This document shows, one piece after another, positions 33,960-45,625 of a stretch of DNA of 64,000 nucleotides; position 1 is the first letter of the stretch; every line of letters begins with the position of its first letter. The notes below the pieces were generated by a model that was given only the letters and a program-made list of their open reading frames with translations, had not been told where the DNA came from and ran no database searches. The position numbers and the translations under genes are program-made. The stretch lies in contig OW121856.1 in the NCBI GenBank assembly GCA_933228895.1, positions 105,561,027 through 105,625,026 on the forward strand, written 5' to 3'. Source of the DNA: Platycnemis pennipes. Lineage: Eukaryota > Arthropoda > Insecta > Odonata > Platycnemididae.

Positions 33960-34420
33960 CTACCTCTTTGATACACCGAAGGCACTAAATCCAACCAAAT
34001 CCGAGGATTTCAGGCCGACATCTCTCACTGTGTGCTTTCGGAAAATCACTCGAGAGGATTGTGTTCACACAAGTCTATGACTATCTACAAACCCACACTT
34101 TCGTGGATCCTTTCCAATCCGGTTTCAGGGATAAGCAGAGCACACAGACGGCTCTGACAAAAATAACAGAGGACGCTAACATTAACAGTGTACTAAAACA
34201 TTATATGAGTTCCTATCGATTACAAAAAAATCTTCGAAATGGTCGACATTCTTATTGCACACGATGAAAAACCTTAGATTTGCAACTAGAATATTACATT
34301 TTTTTTCAATCATGTACAGGCGGAAATGGTGCTGTATACAAATGGACAACGCTTGAATCCGGGGTCCCTCAGGGGTCCGTACTCTCCCCACTTCTTTTCA
34401 ACATTTTCACCGGGGAACTC
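33960..34420 (+). mobile_element. non-LTR RT fragment of a third family
   Basis: Encodes FGKSLERIVFTQVYDYLQTH then FVDPFQSGFRDKQSTQTALT (RT fingers), a gap where the catalytic motif A should be, then after frame changes PGSLRGPYSPHFFSTF, a broken form of the PQGSVLSPLLFNIF motif. It has an internal deletion and is inactive. Confidence 0.75.
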
Positions 34421-34559
34421 TTGCATTAAATGTCGTGAATGCCGCTTTTAGCGGATTTCCAGAGCAGAGTCTAAAGAGCTAGGAGATTGCGATTTCCTCG
34501 GGAGCACACAAATCGAATCGGTTGCGAGCGATCGAGAAATATATCGATGGAGGACTCAC

Positions 34560-34709
34560 CGTCTCGGCGCATGCCCATCTTGAGGCACTTCTTGAGTCGG
34601 CAGTACTGGCACTGGTTGCGGTGGTGCTGGTCGATGGGGCAACTGCGGTTGCCTCGGCACGAGTAGGTCAGGTTGCGACGTACGCTCCTCTTGAAGAAGC
34701 TCTTGCAAC
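34560..34709 (-). CDS. svp: COUP-TF/Seven-up (NR2F) nuclear receptor, DNA-binding domain exon
   Basis: One 150-nt internal exon. The acceptor CCCTGCAG ends at 34710 and the donor GTGAGT is at 34559-34554. It starts with the last two bases of a Gly codon and ends with one base of the next. It encodes [18 protein letters not shown], then [19 protein letters not shown] and [13 protein letters not shown]: the end of the first zinc finger P-box helix (CEGCKSFF type) and the whole second C4 zinc finger. All four second-finger cysteines are present. COUP-TF proteins bind DR-type hormone response elements as dimers in the nucleus; Seven-up controls neural and photoreceptor fate in flies. The match to COUP-TF rather than RXR (KGFFKRT, RQRNRCQYC) or HNF4 is clear. 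The rest of the gene was not recognised in the window and probably lies beyond long introns. A processed copy is ruled out by the splice sites. The symbol is by orthology. Confidence 0.88.
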
Positions 34710-35700
34710 CTGCAGGGATACAGAACAAAGAGGTCAGAGGCCGCCATACATACTCGGGGTTCCACCCAACAAAACTTTCCTCTAACAATATCATAAGAAT
34801 CGAGATTTATTCACACTAAGATGAAGACAAAGTAAACAACGAAGGCAAAAAGGTAATGTAAGAGAGGTTGTGCGCTGAATCTGCTTAAATTATTTACTGT
34901 AATTCTAAATTCAATTATTTACTAATGTTAACGCGGCTCGGAGTAGTACCTGGACCTTTACAAAAACGAGAATAGTATTTCGGACCTGTCAGGCAACGCG
35001 AAACCAAGATGATTAGAATGTCCTGAACGGTCTATATACATGCTTGGCCCATGGGTGCCGATGAAGCCAGAATGGGGGCAATTGGGAAGGAATGGGCCCT
35101 TCCTCCTTGACACAAACCAATGCCCCCCATCTATGGCTTCCAATAGCGATTTCATGTGTTTTAAAACACATGAATAACGGCGTTTTAAAACCCATTCGCA
35201 GTGGCATTACATTATCTTTCTAAGGATATTTTATGGCAGCAAAACTTTTATACTGCCTAAAAGTTGGCATGCATATATGTATCCCATTTTAAATGCATAA
35301 AAGGCAGTTTTTAATGTATTTTTACACTTTCCGCTGTTTATTTCACGAATTTTAAAAGTGTATTCCAGTATTCATCTGATTACTATCAGCTGTCCCACAT
35401 GCAAAAACAGCTTGACCCGTGAGTAGCGCGAGAAGTAAGTTAGGTCGCATGAGGCGAATAAAATGGCCGACCTTACTTTTCCTACGATAACGCCTATGGT
35501 TGCTTCCAACCCCGTCGGGAGAAATGCAATATATGTACGTCACAGAATCTCTCCAAGACGAACTTCTTATGTACCTATCACTAGAAGACAACGACTGAAC
35601 TCTCTATACGCTCCTTGCATCAATGTTTTCATTCGGAGGAAACATTAAAAAAAGCTGAAAGAAGAAAAACTTAGCTAGTTCCACAAATATTTAATCACAT
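34710..35700. other. intronic-looking sequence upstream of the NR2F exon
   Basis: No further exon recognised. A polypyrimidine-like CTCTTTGTTCTGTATCC on the minus strand precedes the exon acceptor. Confidence 0.45.
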
Positions 35701-35733
35701 GCGACCGGTTTCGATACAGTGTATCATCTTCTG
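35701..35733 (-). ncRNA. hammerhead-ribozyme-like core
   Basis: The minus strand reads CAGAAGA, T, stem GATAC-ACT-GTATC, GAAAC, CGGTCGC. That matches the conserved hammerhead order (CUGANGA, stem II, GAAA, short stem III) except A for U at the second base. Known: Penelope-like elements carry minimal hammerhead motifs of this kind. The mutated base probably disables it. Confidence 0.5.
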
Positions 35734-36823
35734 GCATCTAATCATGAAGGAGTTCCATCAAGTTACGCCTCAAACCATTGCATTTATTAAAAAAAGCCTT
35801 AGCTGGGCACGGAAAAAACAGGAAAAAATAAATTTCGATGTAAAATACAAAATTAAGAGAGAACCGGATTGCGTAGCGTAAATTGATTGCTGGAATAAGA
35901 ACCTCTGCAGTTTTGTCCGTATTATAAAGAAAAAATGAAAGAGATCAATTAATATTTAGGTATTTTTATGAGTGAAAGAACAAGAGCTTGCAGATGTTCA
36001 AAAATGGAAAACCTAATTTTTATTCGTAAACGTTGCAAAAATTATTTTAATTAGTTTAGAACTACGGATTATGGATTGTGAGGGCTAAAAACATTTGGCA
36101 GTCAACACATAAGGAAAACTTTCGTCGAAATCTGATGACACATTTTCCCGTGAAAGGCGCACAAAATAGTAAAGGATAGAAAGAGCTTTTACTTCAGTTA
36201 CATATATGTCGTAGACCGCACATCACATGACAGGGGTCGAAATCACAGTCGACGACGAGGATACTGATTAGAGAGGATTTCGTAGTGACTACCCAAATTC
36301 CATATGATTGATCAGTTGGCAGTCAGCACTCTGCGATATCCACAAAGCGGACAGACACGCGGGTGAAATGCCTATTTCTACCCCAAAATATTCACATAAT
36401 CTATGTAGCGACTTGAATACAAATTGTACGAATTATGTAGAATCCCAACCCCAACGCCAGAACTGAACAACCTGATCCAGCAACAGAAGACGACAGTCGC
36501 GCAGACCCAGCTACAACTCTCTCTCAGTCACCTATCCACGATACTCAACCCACAATTGCCACCTTTCAATCCACCTCTACATTCCTTTCCCACTCCGTTT
36601 GCGGTAGAGGCTCTTTAGAAGACCTATTCCCACCATTCCCAGATTAATCCCTTCATCATCCCTCTCCTTCCCTAACTGATTATCCTACCACAAATTATTC
36701 CTCTTACCCTATCATGAATCTCTCACCCTAATGCAATTTTATCCCAACCCTAATAAAATAACCCTGATCTAACCTTAACAAAATAACCATTCTGCTAAAA
36801 AAAAATGATATCCAGCCATAATA
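35734..36823. other. no gene recognised
   Basis: AT-rich; around 36500-36780 the plus strand is C-rich and purine-poor with many CC(C)TAA-like words. No domain. Confidence 0.35.
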
Positions 36824-37353
36824 GGGGCGTTTACTCGGAACCAAAATCGCAATTTTGTACACGAAATCGTTAGATGGAAACGAAAAAAGAATTTTAGTGA
36901 AAAAATTAATCTTCTAACTACAACCATTCACTTACAAATCAAAAATTAAAATAAGCAAAAGGTGACGCCCACCGAAAATGCTGCTGTCATAACATTGACG
37001 TCATTTTCCTCCCGTCCTTGACTGCTTTCAGGGGAGAGGAAGGGAGTGGAGGGGGATTCTCGGAAGGTCTGCTCGCACAGATCCTGTCGCAATCGCTCCT
37101 ATTGGCAGATTCAGCTGTGTCCCCCCCATTGCGATAAGGCAAAGTAGCTTCGCGGGCTCAGTTCTGATTCGACGAAGTCGATATACGTCAGAGGTTGCAC
37201 CACGCCCACTTTTCCGAAAGGGTTAAAAACATTACTTTTTCGCCGCTTATAACTCGGGAAATAATTGTCGTATCGAAAAACGGAAAAATACAGGTCTTTT
37301 TATTTTACAAACTCTACCAGATTCGGCATTAAAAAAATATGGTAATCGACTCC
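36824..37353 (+). repeat. family A MITE, full-length copy
   Basis: 530 bp, from GGGGCGTTTACTCGGAACC to inverse of GGAGTCGATTACCATA. Carries the shared CACGCCCACTTTTCCGAAAG block. Confidence 0.83.
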
Positions 37354-38740
37354 ATTGACGAGAAGTTTCTTCTCCACATCACTCATCATGGTTCATCTCA
37401 CCAACTTCATTGCTATCATCACGTCAAAACTTCCTACCACGACCAGCAAGAGCCAAAAGCTCGGTATGGTGAATATAGGTTTCCTAGCACACTTCTGCTT
37501 CTGCTGAATAGGAATTAATATTAATTTTCAATATTTTGAAAACAACGAGACTTTATTTTTGAAAAATTACGTCGATGAAGTCATATAATTATCCACTTCT
37601 CTTCGAAAAAATTGGTCGTTAACATTTATTTTCATTATATCTTACGCATTTTGATTTCGTTTTTCTCGATAATGATAACGTTGCGTAGAAACTGACTGCT
37701 GATTAAATATGTTTTCATGCATGGGGATTGTTTTAATATTCAGAGAAAATTATCAGCTCTCGGAAATAAAACTCCGCGTGTCAGAGGTCACGAAGAGCTC
37801 GATGTGTGTTGTTGCCAGAGAGGACACTTAGAGGTCACCATTGAAAAGTTGCGTTATAATATTTGAGAGCATTGCCGAAACTTTCCGATGTTGCTTTCCA
37901 ATTGCTCTAAAATAATACAATTTTTGAATGATACATCTTTGCTGTAGGTATTTACGCTGACGTGTCATTGGTGAAACTGAGTAGGAGTCAACAAAACCAT
38001 TGAAAAGCACTGACATCATACTTAGGAAAATATAACACCGTCAAGCATAAATCTAGTATTTAATCAACTGCTTTAGTATAAGAAGCGTTAGGAATTTCAG
38101 ATAAGCACTGTGAAACAGAAGAAGAGCGAAATAGGGGAAAGGCATATGTCCACTTCGATGGAAATCTCTTCGTGGGATCGTCCATTCGAACGGATGTGAG
38201 CTCCTTCGACTGAGAACGGATCACGTGGAAGCTGCACGATTCACGAATCGTTCTCCCTCCCGACGAATCGTTCACGGGCGTGGACCTGAGTCCCGGGGTG
38301 GCCTTCTCATGTGGCTCGACCTCTTGACCCGAGGGGCCATCTTAAGTGACGCTGATCGGTGGAATGGGAGGCGACTCACGCATCGCCTTCAAGTCGGGAC
38401 GTCAAAATGTGCCGACTCCCACGCTAGTATTAGCGAATATATATTAAAATTTTAGGCTTGGTGGAACCACATTGCTTAAGTTTGGAAATTATTTCGCTCA
38501 GTAATTTCCACTGAAAGTTTTATTTCTTCCGACCAAGGGTTTCGACTATTGCACAGTCATTTCCAAGGTTTTAAACAAACAATAACAAACATGCACAAAC
38601 AAAGGTTTCACAAACATTTTCCCTGTTGATAATGACTGTGCATTAGTCCAAACCTTGGGTTGGAAGAAAAAATTTTTCAGCAGAATATTACTACGTGAAA
38701 TTATTTCCTAACGACCTAATATTTCCATACAACCTTATTA
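37354..38740. other. no gene recognised
   Basis: About 1.4 kb. Sequence around 38520-38560 (CTTCCGACCAAGGGTTT, GACTATTGCACAGTCATT) partly inverts at 38625-38670 (AATGACTGTGCATTAGTC, AACCTTGGGTTGGAAG), an imperfect foldback of about 45-bp arms. Confidence 0.45.
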
Positions 38741-39347
38741 GGAATATGCTGCCAGTGTATGGGATCCCTACGAAAAATGTCTAAATAATGAACTTGAACG
38801 TGTGCAGCGAAGATCGGAAAGATTTGTACAGGGACGGTACGGTAACCTTATTAGCGTAACCAGTCTATTAAATGAATTAAATTGGGAATCATTGTCAGAT
38901 CGCAGGTTGAAATTTAGACTTAATCTCTTGAACAAATTCCAAGACCATATTTTCAGTGATGATGTTAAAAATATTTTGCGGACCCCAACTTACTATGGTA
39001 GACTGGACCATAATCATAAAATTAGAGAAATTGATTGCCGAACTGACAGATTCAAAATGTCCTTTTTTCCTCGTACAATTAGGGATATGAATAGCGGTAA
39101 ATATATCCGATACGAGTGAAAAATCATAGCATAGGTAGTTGCATGTTGGAGTAAGAACTTGAAGGTAACCCAAGTAACAGCTCGTTTTTGCATGCTTAGT
39201 TTTCTATTTTTATCCTTTAAATAGTGCAGTTAAGACTAATCTATTAATGCTAATCCTTTTAAATACATGATATGTAGTGCATGTTTGGTGAAAATTCATC
39301 CCTGCCACACACCTTTATGGTGGCTTGCAGGGTATTATGTAGATGTA
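38741..39347 (+). mobile_element. alpha LINE, 5'-truncated copy
   Basis: Begins at EYAASVWDPYEKCLNNELER, then a 105-codon open stretch from RSERFVQGRYGNLISV to MNSGKYIRYE, 3' UTR, hairpin and ATTATGTAGATGTA tail. Confidence 0.88.
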
Positions 39348-39869
39348 AATATTAGTTCACCGCCATATTCAATTATTGTCGATCATCAGGATACCATTCG
39401 CAGGGCTAAAAGACAACAATATGTTTTTTGGAAGCAGTTATGTATCAAGATTTCACCCCCATGAGTTCTTTAGATTAAAATGATTTTCAATGATTTTCAA
39501 TTCGGAGAGGTAAATGTTCAAATGGAAATAATATTTTCATGAATCAATGAGGTATGTTTCTTCGCTCAAGTCTAAAAAAAAGCGAAAAATACGAGGCCAA
39601 ACGTTTAGGGTGCAGACGGCGTCTTGTGTCCGGGATTTCTTCTCCAAAATAGGAAAAGTATTAGTAATCAATTTAGGTATGACTATGTGGAACCTCTCCA
39701 TGATGAGAGTGAGAATAAAAATTTGCAATTTGCAATGGTCCACCAATAACTTAAATAAATAAATAATTTTGTGGACCTTTTTATGGTCCACCCGATCCAC
39801 ATTTACCATATGGTAAATTTATTAGTGGACCATTACAAAATGCAATTTTTATTCCCATTTTCATCATAG
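39348..39869. other. no gene recognised
   Basis: AT-rich. TTTATGGTCCACC (39780) and GTGGACCATTACAAAATGCA (39823) versus TTGCAATGGTCCACC (39731) form small inverted repeats. Confidence 0.35.
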
Positions 39870-40990
39870 GAAAAGTAGTTAATTTCTCTTCGTACATGTT
39901 CGTCACATTTTCCCCGTACTCTTTCGATAAAACCCAGTCCAAAATTAAGTTGATCACTACAAGTATGTGTTTACGCTGCGAAAGATTTTGTGTAAGTCTC
40001 ATTCCAAGATATTTAATGGATCCCACGTTTACGAATTTGCAATCCTTAACATATTTGGTGTTAGGGGGAGAACTATTCTCTGAGCAAAAATCAATTCTTT
40101 CGTATGTTTTCAACTTTAATTCCAACTGCTCTTTTTACACCAACTTTCAATTACTTGAAGGTCATCATTTAAAGATTCTTTATCGTTTGGACTATGAGTT
40201 TCCCAGCACACAACTGCGTCACCGGCAAATATACGAATCATCCTTTTTACCCCTCTCTTTATATCACTTACGTACAAGGGAACAAAAGAGGACGTATGAT
40301 ACTACCCTGTGGCACACCCGAAGTTACTTCAATTGCCCAAGAGGTAACTTCGTCCAAAACAACTTTTCGAACGCGATCATGTTTCGATCATATTCTATCA
40401 ATATATCAATGCTATAACATTATTGTATAACCTTTAAGATTTTAATTTCACAAGTAATCGTCATGGGAATCCTTGCCAAAAGCTTTCTTGTGATCTAGAA
40501 TTATAAAATCCATTGAAATATTATCTTCTCTAGAAGCTAAAATATCGTGAAAAAAGAATGCAAGTTGAGGTTCACAAAATGTGCTCTTCCGGAAGTCATG
40601 CTGAACATTGGTCAATATTTTCAAGCTATCTAGATGCACTATGACTAAGCTAAACCATACGCTCCAGAACCTTGCATGAGATGGACTACAGGTCGGCAGT
40701 TAGAGGACTGCTCTTCATCGCCACGTTTTAATATGGATGTGACAGTAGCATTTATCCAATCCTTCGCTACTAGGTGCTCGGACAGGAATTTATTAAATAT
40801 TACATGTATGTAGGGAGATATTTCGGAAGCTAACTTTAAATTAGGGCCGGGAGATTTTTGGAGGCTTATTTATTTACGAAACTCTTTTATACCATTGCAA
40901 GAAATATCAATAGGTGGAATCAGTCGCTGAAAGAGGTCAGGTTGGACGATATTTGGATCCTTTGAAGGTGAGTATAAAACTGTTTGGAAA
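39870..40990 (-). mobile_element. old alpha-like LINE relic spanning the RT domain
   Basis: Minus-strand blocks in order: NCRPV-like text near 40690, DFRKSTFCEPQLAFFFHDIL and MDFIILDHKKAFGKDSHDDY (40450-40640), a GCATG-type motif B region, then ELKLKTYERIDFCSENSSPP and SIKYLGMRLTQNLSQRKHIL (39940-40125). Many stops and frame changes; clearly older than the other alpha copies. Confidence 0.8.
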
Positions 40991-42282
40991 GAGTTTAATA
41001 AATTAAATTTGTCACGAGTGCGTATTGCTATTTAGTAAATAATAGTACTAGTAAATAGTAAATAGTACTAATAAAACTAGTATTTACTTATCATTCTCAA
41101 GTAAATTAACAGTAGAGCACTTGCCTTCAACCCCCCATAAGTACGAATTATGGATTTCCCTTTAATTGTTTAGTTTAGCTGCTGAGCGTGACGTCAAATG
41201 GGGGTGGGGAAGGGAGCACGGGGAAGGCCAATGAGGGTTGAGAAAGGGGCGATAAGGCAGACCTCGACGAAATCGATGGATAAGGAGGAAGAGACTCGCC
41301 GCTTCCCGACCTTCCTGAACTGCTCGGTCAGTATTCAGCGATGGATGTGGACTGAACAAGAAGCATGAAAGTGATGGTCCCTTTTCATAGTAAGGTCCTT
41401 CCCTGAGTTGCCGAAACTGCTTCAAAACTTCCGTGAGCGCTCGAAATACTCTCGGCTCCTCGCAATGCCTCGCCTCGTTCGGACGATATCTCCTATCCAG
41501 AATACTCCAAAGATTCAACAATGGGGAACATGCACTATTTTTTATAACTCTTTGAATGTGAAGTTTATTAGCTAAAATGTGCTTGGCGAAAATTTTGCTG
41601 AAGAATTTAGTTGCGTTACAAAGATATTAGTCTTTGAAAATTGTACCTTTTCGGCAGCTTAAAAACACGACGTAACGGCACGGTATCACTATGGGCGTTG
41701 TTTATCTGTTTATGCGAGGAGGAAAGTTGTTAAATGAATACTTGGCGATAACGTATATATTTTTCTCGTTTATTTAATGCAATAAACGATTGTATTTCGA
41801 TTTTTCATTTACGTTATATGGATGGTAACGAGCAAATCGTCCATTAATTATATAAGACCTGTATATACCCAAGAATTTCTACTACGCCTATGCAATCGCT
41901 GGTTTTTTTAAGAAGAACGCCGCCAAAAGGGAGTCAACCAAAAGAAATTGTCGGAATGCGCTTTTTTAAGTATTTTTCAGTCATCGTTTCGTTCGAGAAA
42001 CGGCTAAAAACCTCTAAACAATGTATTCACTTCGTTTTCTTTTAAAAATAAATGCCTATCTCCGCAGCAATATGGAACCTATACCGTGCAGTGACGTCAG
42101 AAGGCGTTTCTGGTCACGTGACTTTCGTCAATTTCCGGGAACATTTTAAGATCATTTAATAATCTTTGTAGTGGGCGTAGAAAAATTGGCTTATATATTT
42201 CGAATTGGCGAGAAAATTTCGCATCAAGTACATCATTAATCTTCGAGAAACAAATTTCATGCATATTCCCCATTCATGTACC
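40991..42282. other. no gene recognised
   Basis: A short AGTAAATAGTA direct repeat at 41030-41075. The 119-codon minus frame at 41162-41521 shows no domain. Confidence 0.4.
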
Positions 42283-42930
42283 ACCGGCTAAGTTAAGACA
42301 CCAACTATCCAACGCGAAGGACCCAAATGGCCTCAAGACTCCTGGAGTTTACCAGACACCATGCGAGTGTGGCGCGGTGTACGTCGGAGAAACGGGCCGC
42401 ACTATTGAGACCAGGATGAAGGAGCAGAGAAGGCACCTTAGGTTGGGGCAACTGGAAAATTCAGCCATCGCGGAACACAGCGTCAGCCGTGATCACACCA
42501 TTAAGTGGGACGAGGCAAAACGTCTTTGCCGATCACACGGCTATTGAGATCGGATTGTCGAGGAGGCCATTGAAATCCGCCTCAAGAAGAAGAATTTGAA
42601 CAGGGACGCAGGTTTCCAGCTAAGCAACACATGGAGACCGATCCTCAAATGCATACAAAAGGGGAAATTCTCGACCAATCAGAAGGCGCCCTTCTGAAGG
42701 TTGGTCGATGGACCAATCAGGAGACACCTGACCCCAGGAGAAGGGTATATAAGGAGGACAATTTTTGCGATACGGCATTCAGAAGCCCTGAAGACGATTG
42801 CCGAGTCGGGAATCGAAACGTCGGCGGACATGGACGCATTAACCCGGTGGAGGACCCGAGAAACCTTCACGCAGCAGATACGCCGGGACGTAGATCTTTC
42901 CTATCGGAAGGATAGGAATAAATCCTGATA
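42283..42930 (+). mobile_element. Penelope-like element 3' part with GIY-YIG endonuclease, inactivated
   Basis: Encodes KLRHQLSNAKDPNGLKTPGV, then CECGAVYVGETGRTIETRMK and RRHLRLGQLENSAIAEH, the GIY-YIG nuclease (VYVG, GR, conserved H, E in VEEAIEI) that Penelope retroelements carry after the reverse transcriptase. The distal tail ends DALTRWRTRETFTQQIRRDV. Stops interrupt at about 42545 (TGA where Trp is expected) and 42697. The RT part is absent. Confidence 0.85.
42788..42824 (+). ncRNA. hammerhead-like core inside the Penelope-like coding tail
   Basis: CTGAAGA, C, then GATTGCC with loop GAGTC and GGGAATC (6 of 7 pairs), then GAAAC GTCGG. The order and core letters fit CUGANGA - stem II - GAAA. 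It overlaps codons for EALKTIAESGIETSADM, so RNA and protein constraints would share this stretch. Confidence 0.45.
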
Positions 42931-42954
42931 CATCCTATCTCAGTTTTTAACCTA

Positions 42955-43385
42955 ACGATGTTTACTCGGAACCGAAATCGCTATTTTGTGCACTAAATCG
43001 TTATATGGAAACGAAAAGTGAATTTTGAGTACAGAAATAATCTTCTAACCGGAGTCATTCGCTCATAAATCGACAATTAAAATGAGCAAAAGGTGACGCC
43101 CACCAAACGAGCTGCGTTAAGGATTACTACGTCATCCACCTCCCGTTCTAGACTGTTTTTTAGGGGAAGGGAGGGGAGCGGAGGTGGGGAGGCGAGGTTT
43201 GTCTGAAGAGATCCTGTCGCAATAACTTCCATTGGCAGAGACAGCTGCGTGTCCCCCATTGTGAAAAGGCGAGGGAGCTTCAAGGTCTCAGTTGTGATTG
43301 GGCGAAGTGGATGACGTAAAAGTCTTTTGCGCGCCAACTTTTTCGAAAGGGTTAAAAACATCAGTTTTTCGCCGCTTATAACTCA
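42955..43385 (+). repeat. family A MITE, left part, split by an RTE insertion
   Basis: Starts about 24 bp after the Penelope-like element (GATGTTTACTCGGAACC) and runs to TATAACTCA at 43385, then resumes at 43713. Confidence 0.85.
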
Positions 43386-43712
43386 GGAGAAGGTAAAATG
43401 GATCGATCGAGTGACAAATGAAGAAGTCCTAAGAAGAGTGGGAGAAAAGAGAGAAGTCTGCTGAAAACTATAAAAAGAAGACGGGACTAATTAATCGACC
43501 ACATCTTAAGACACGATGGCCTGATGAAGACAATCGTCGAAGGAAAAGTGAACGGGAAGATTGGAAGAGGCAGGCCTCGTATCTGTTACATAGAACAGGT
43601 CGTAAAGGACGTGAAAGAGAGGAACTACGTTAATATGAAGAGGTTGGCCGATAGAAGAATCGAGTGGAGGGCTGCGTCAAACCAATCCTAGGATTGTTGA
43701 CCGAGGGTGATG
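43386..43712 (+). mobile_element. RTE-type LINE 3' end with target duplication
   Basis: 5'-truncated copy encoding KWIDRVTNEEVLRRVGEKR, then frameshifted RRDXLIDHILRHDGLMKTIV and RRIEWRAASN, ending ATTGTTGACCGAGGGTGATG. It is flanked by ATAACTCA (43378-43385 and 43713-43720), a duplication of the host MITE sequence. The exact ends of insertion are therefore known. Confidence 0.92.
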
Positions 43713-43820
43713 ATAACTCAAGAACTAATTGAGGGATCGAAGAACGGAAAGTTATTGCTCTTTTTACTTCACAAACTGTATCAGTTTCGGCAATAAAAAA
43801 TATGGCAAACGAATCTATTC
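43713..43820 (+). repeat. family A MITE, right part
   Basis: Continues ATAACTCAAGAACTAATTG, then CGGCAATAAAAAATATGG to the end, matching the right ends of intact family A copies. Confidence 0.85.
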
Positions 43821-44334
43821 CGCACCCATGTAGGTATTTTTTGTCGCAAATTTAGTGAATCTCACGCGTTACTCGGCCTAAAGCCACGAATGACACTTTC
43901 TCAGCGATTTACAGTGACACCTCGCTGTTCCAAAACAGCCTGTAAGGCAGCAGGGTCCACAGAGCAAAGGCCTCCCCCCCTTCGCATTTGCATACCAGCG
44001 CGTCCTTCGCAGGGCTTCGGGGCTTACGACCCCGAGCGGACGGTCCCCTAGGGACGACTGCTGGCGGCTTCAAAAGGGCACACGGCCCTTGATCGCCCCT
44101 TACACCCACCTGGCAGCAGCTACTGAGAGAAAATACTCTCGACACAGGACACGGTCGCCATTATGCTCGCCTGACAAGTGTGTAGCGGGAAACACTCGTC
44201 TACTCATTGCCCTAAAATATCACAACGGGTAATGTATTCAATTCTTTTTAACGGTTTGCATTTTTCTGCGCCCCCCGGCAGGCTTCGACTCCGCGCTGCC
44301 GATGAATGCCGCTATTGTTTAGGACGGTGTTACC
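43821..44334. other. no gene recognised, partly GC-rich
   Basis: 43960-44160 is GC-rich; a 78-codon minus frame there has no domain. Confidence 0.35.
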
Positions 44335-45295
44335 TCACCGGCAATTAAAGTCACTTCGGGTGTCCCACAAGGTAGTGTGTTGTACATAAATTTTGTACAT
44401 TTGTACATAAATGATATCCATAAGGCGGTAAAAAGTAAGCTTCGTATATTTGATGATGACGCAGTAGTGTACAGGGAAATTCTATGCCCAAATGATAAAG
44501 AATATTTAAATATTGACCTACAACCAATTAAAACTTGGTGTGATACATGGCAGTTAGAATTAAACTATAAAAAATATCTTGCCATCAATTTTTGGAAAAA
44601 GAATAGCTCTCCTCCTAGCACTTACAAAATAAGTAATAATGAATTAACAAACGTGGAATCCATTAAATATCTTGGAATAAGACTGACACATGATCTTTCC
44701 TGGGGTAAACAAATACTTGAAATAATGGGTCAAGCGAATCGTAAACTGGGATTCGTCAAAAGAGTACTGGGTAAATGTGACGATCATGCACGAGAAATCA
44801 GCTACTTTTCCCTTGTAAGACCTCTTGTGGAATATGCTGCCAGTGTATGGGATCCCTACGAAATCGGTCTAAATAACGAACTTGAACGTGTGCAGCAGAA
44901 ATCGGCAAGATTTTTAAAGGGACGGTATGCTTACCTTATTAGCGTAACCGGTCTATTAAATGAATTAAATTGGGAATCATTGTCAGATCGCAGGTTGGAA
45001 TTCAGACTTAATCTCTTAAACAAATTCCAAGACAATATTTTCAGTGATGATGTTAAAAATATTTTACGGACCCCAACTTACTATGGTAGACTGGACCATA
45101 ATTACAAAATTAGAGAAATTGATTGCCGAACTGACAGATTCAAAATGTCCTTCTTTCCTCGGGCAATTAGGGATATGAATAGCTGTAAATATATCCAATA
45201 GCATAAATACGAGTGTATCAATGGTTAGCATTGGTAGTTGCAGGTTGTTGGTCTAAGTACTTTAAGCTAACCAAACTAACAGCATGCTATTGCAT
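44335..45295 (+). mobile_element. alpha LINE copy with long open C-terminal RT region
   Basis: Starts in RT motif B (VTSGVPQGSV, followed by a small disruption YINFVHLYINDI), then FDDDAVVYREILC (motif C, FADD changed to FDDD), LELNYKKYLAINFWKKNSS and on to FFPRAIRDMNSCKYIQ. 274 codons are open (44377-45201). The 3' hairpin and tail are lost near 45295. Confidence 0.88.
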
Positions 45296-45299
45296 CTTA

Positions 45300-45360
45300 A
45301 CGTCTTCACGTGCGACAGCTTAACGTATCATCCGACGGACGGAGTACTGAACCTGCAATA
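45300..45360 (-). repeat. SINE body fragment
   Basis: Contains CATCCGACGGACGGAGTACT, as in the SINE-like repeats at 26.1 and 49.4 kb. Confidence 0.55.
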
Positions 45361-45459
45361 CGGTTATGGTTATCCGTAACTATTTACAGCTATCCATATC
45401 CCTAATTACACGAGGAAAGAAGGACATTTTGAATCTGTCACTTCTCGAATTGCTGAAGT

Positions 45460-45625
45460 CGATTAGGAAAACGAAAGCTATGGAAGCGATATATATAGTT
45501 TGTGATGAAACGCGAAAAATTCTCCCCTCGCCATCTACGGAAACCATCCAGAACTACATCCAAAACGCATAACAGTTATGTCTTATGAATTGAGTCCTCT
45601 AAATTATACTTACTCTATGGTAATA
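45460..45625 (+). repeat. family C terminal segment
   Basis: Shares GAAGCGATATATAT, CGCCATCTACGGAAACCATC and GAGTCCTCTAAATTATACTT with the 25765 and 27550 copies. Confidence 0.7.

Noticed and set aside
34522..34785. 87-codon plus-strand frame over the nuclear receptor exon
   Set aside because: It is the antisense shadow of the conserved DNA-binding domain exon.
41030..41090. AGTAAATAGTA repeats as a possible origin or regulatory array
   Set aside because: Only three or four imperfect units in AT-rich DNA; simple-sequence noise is sufficient.
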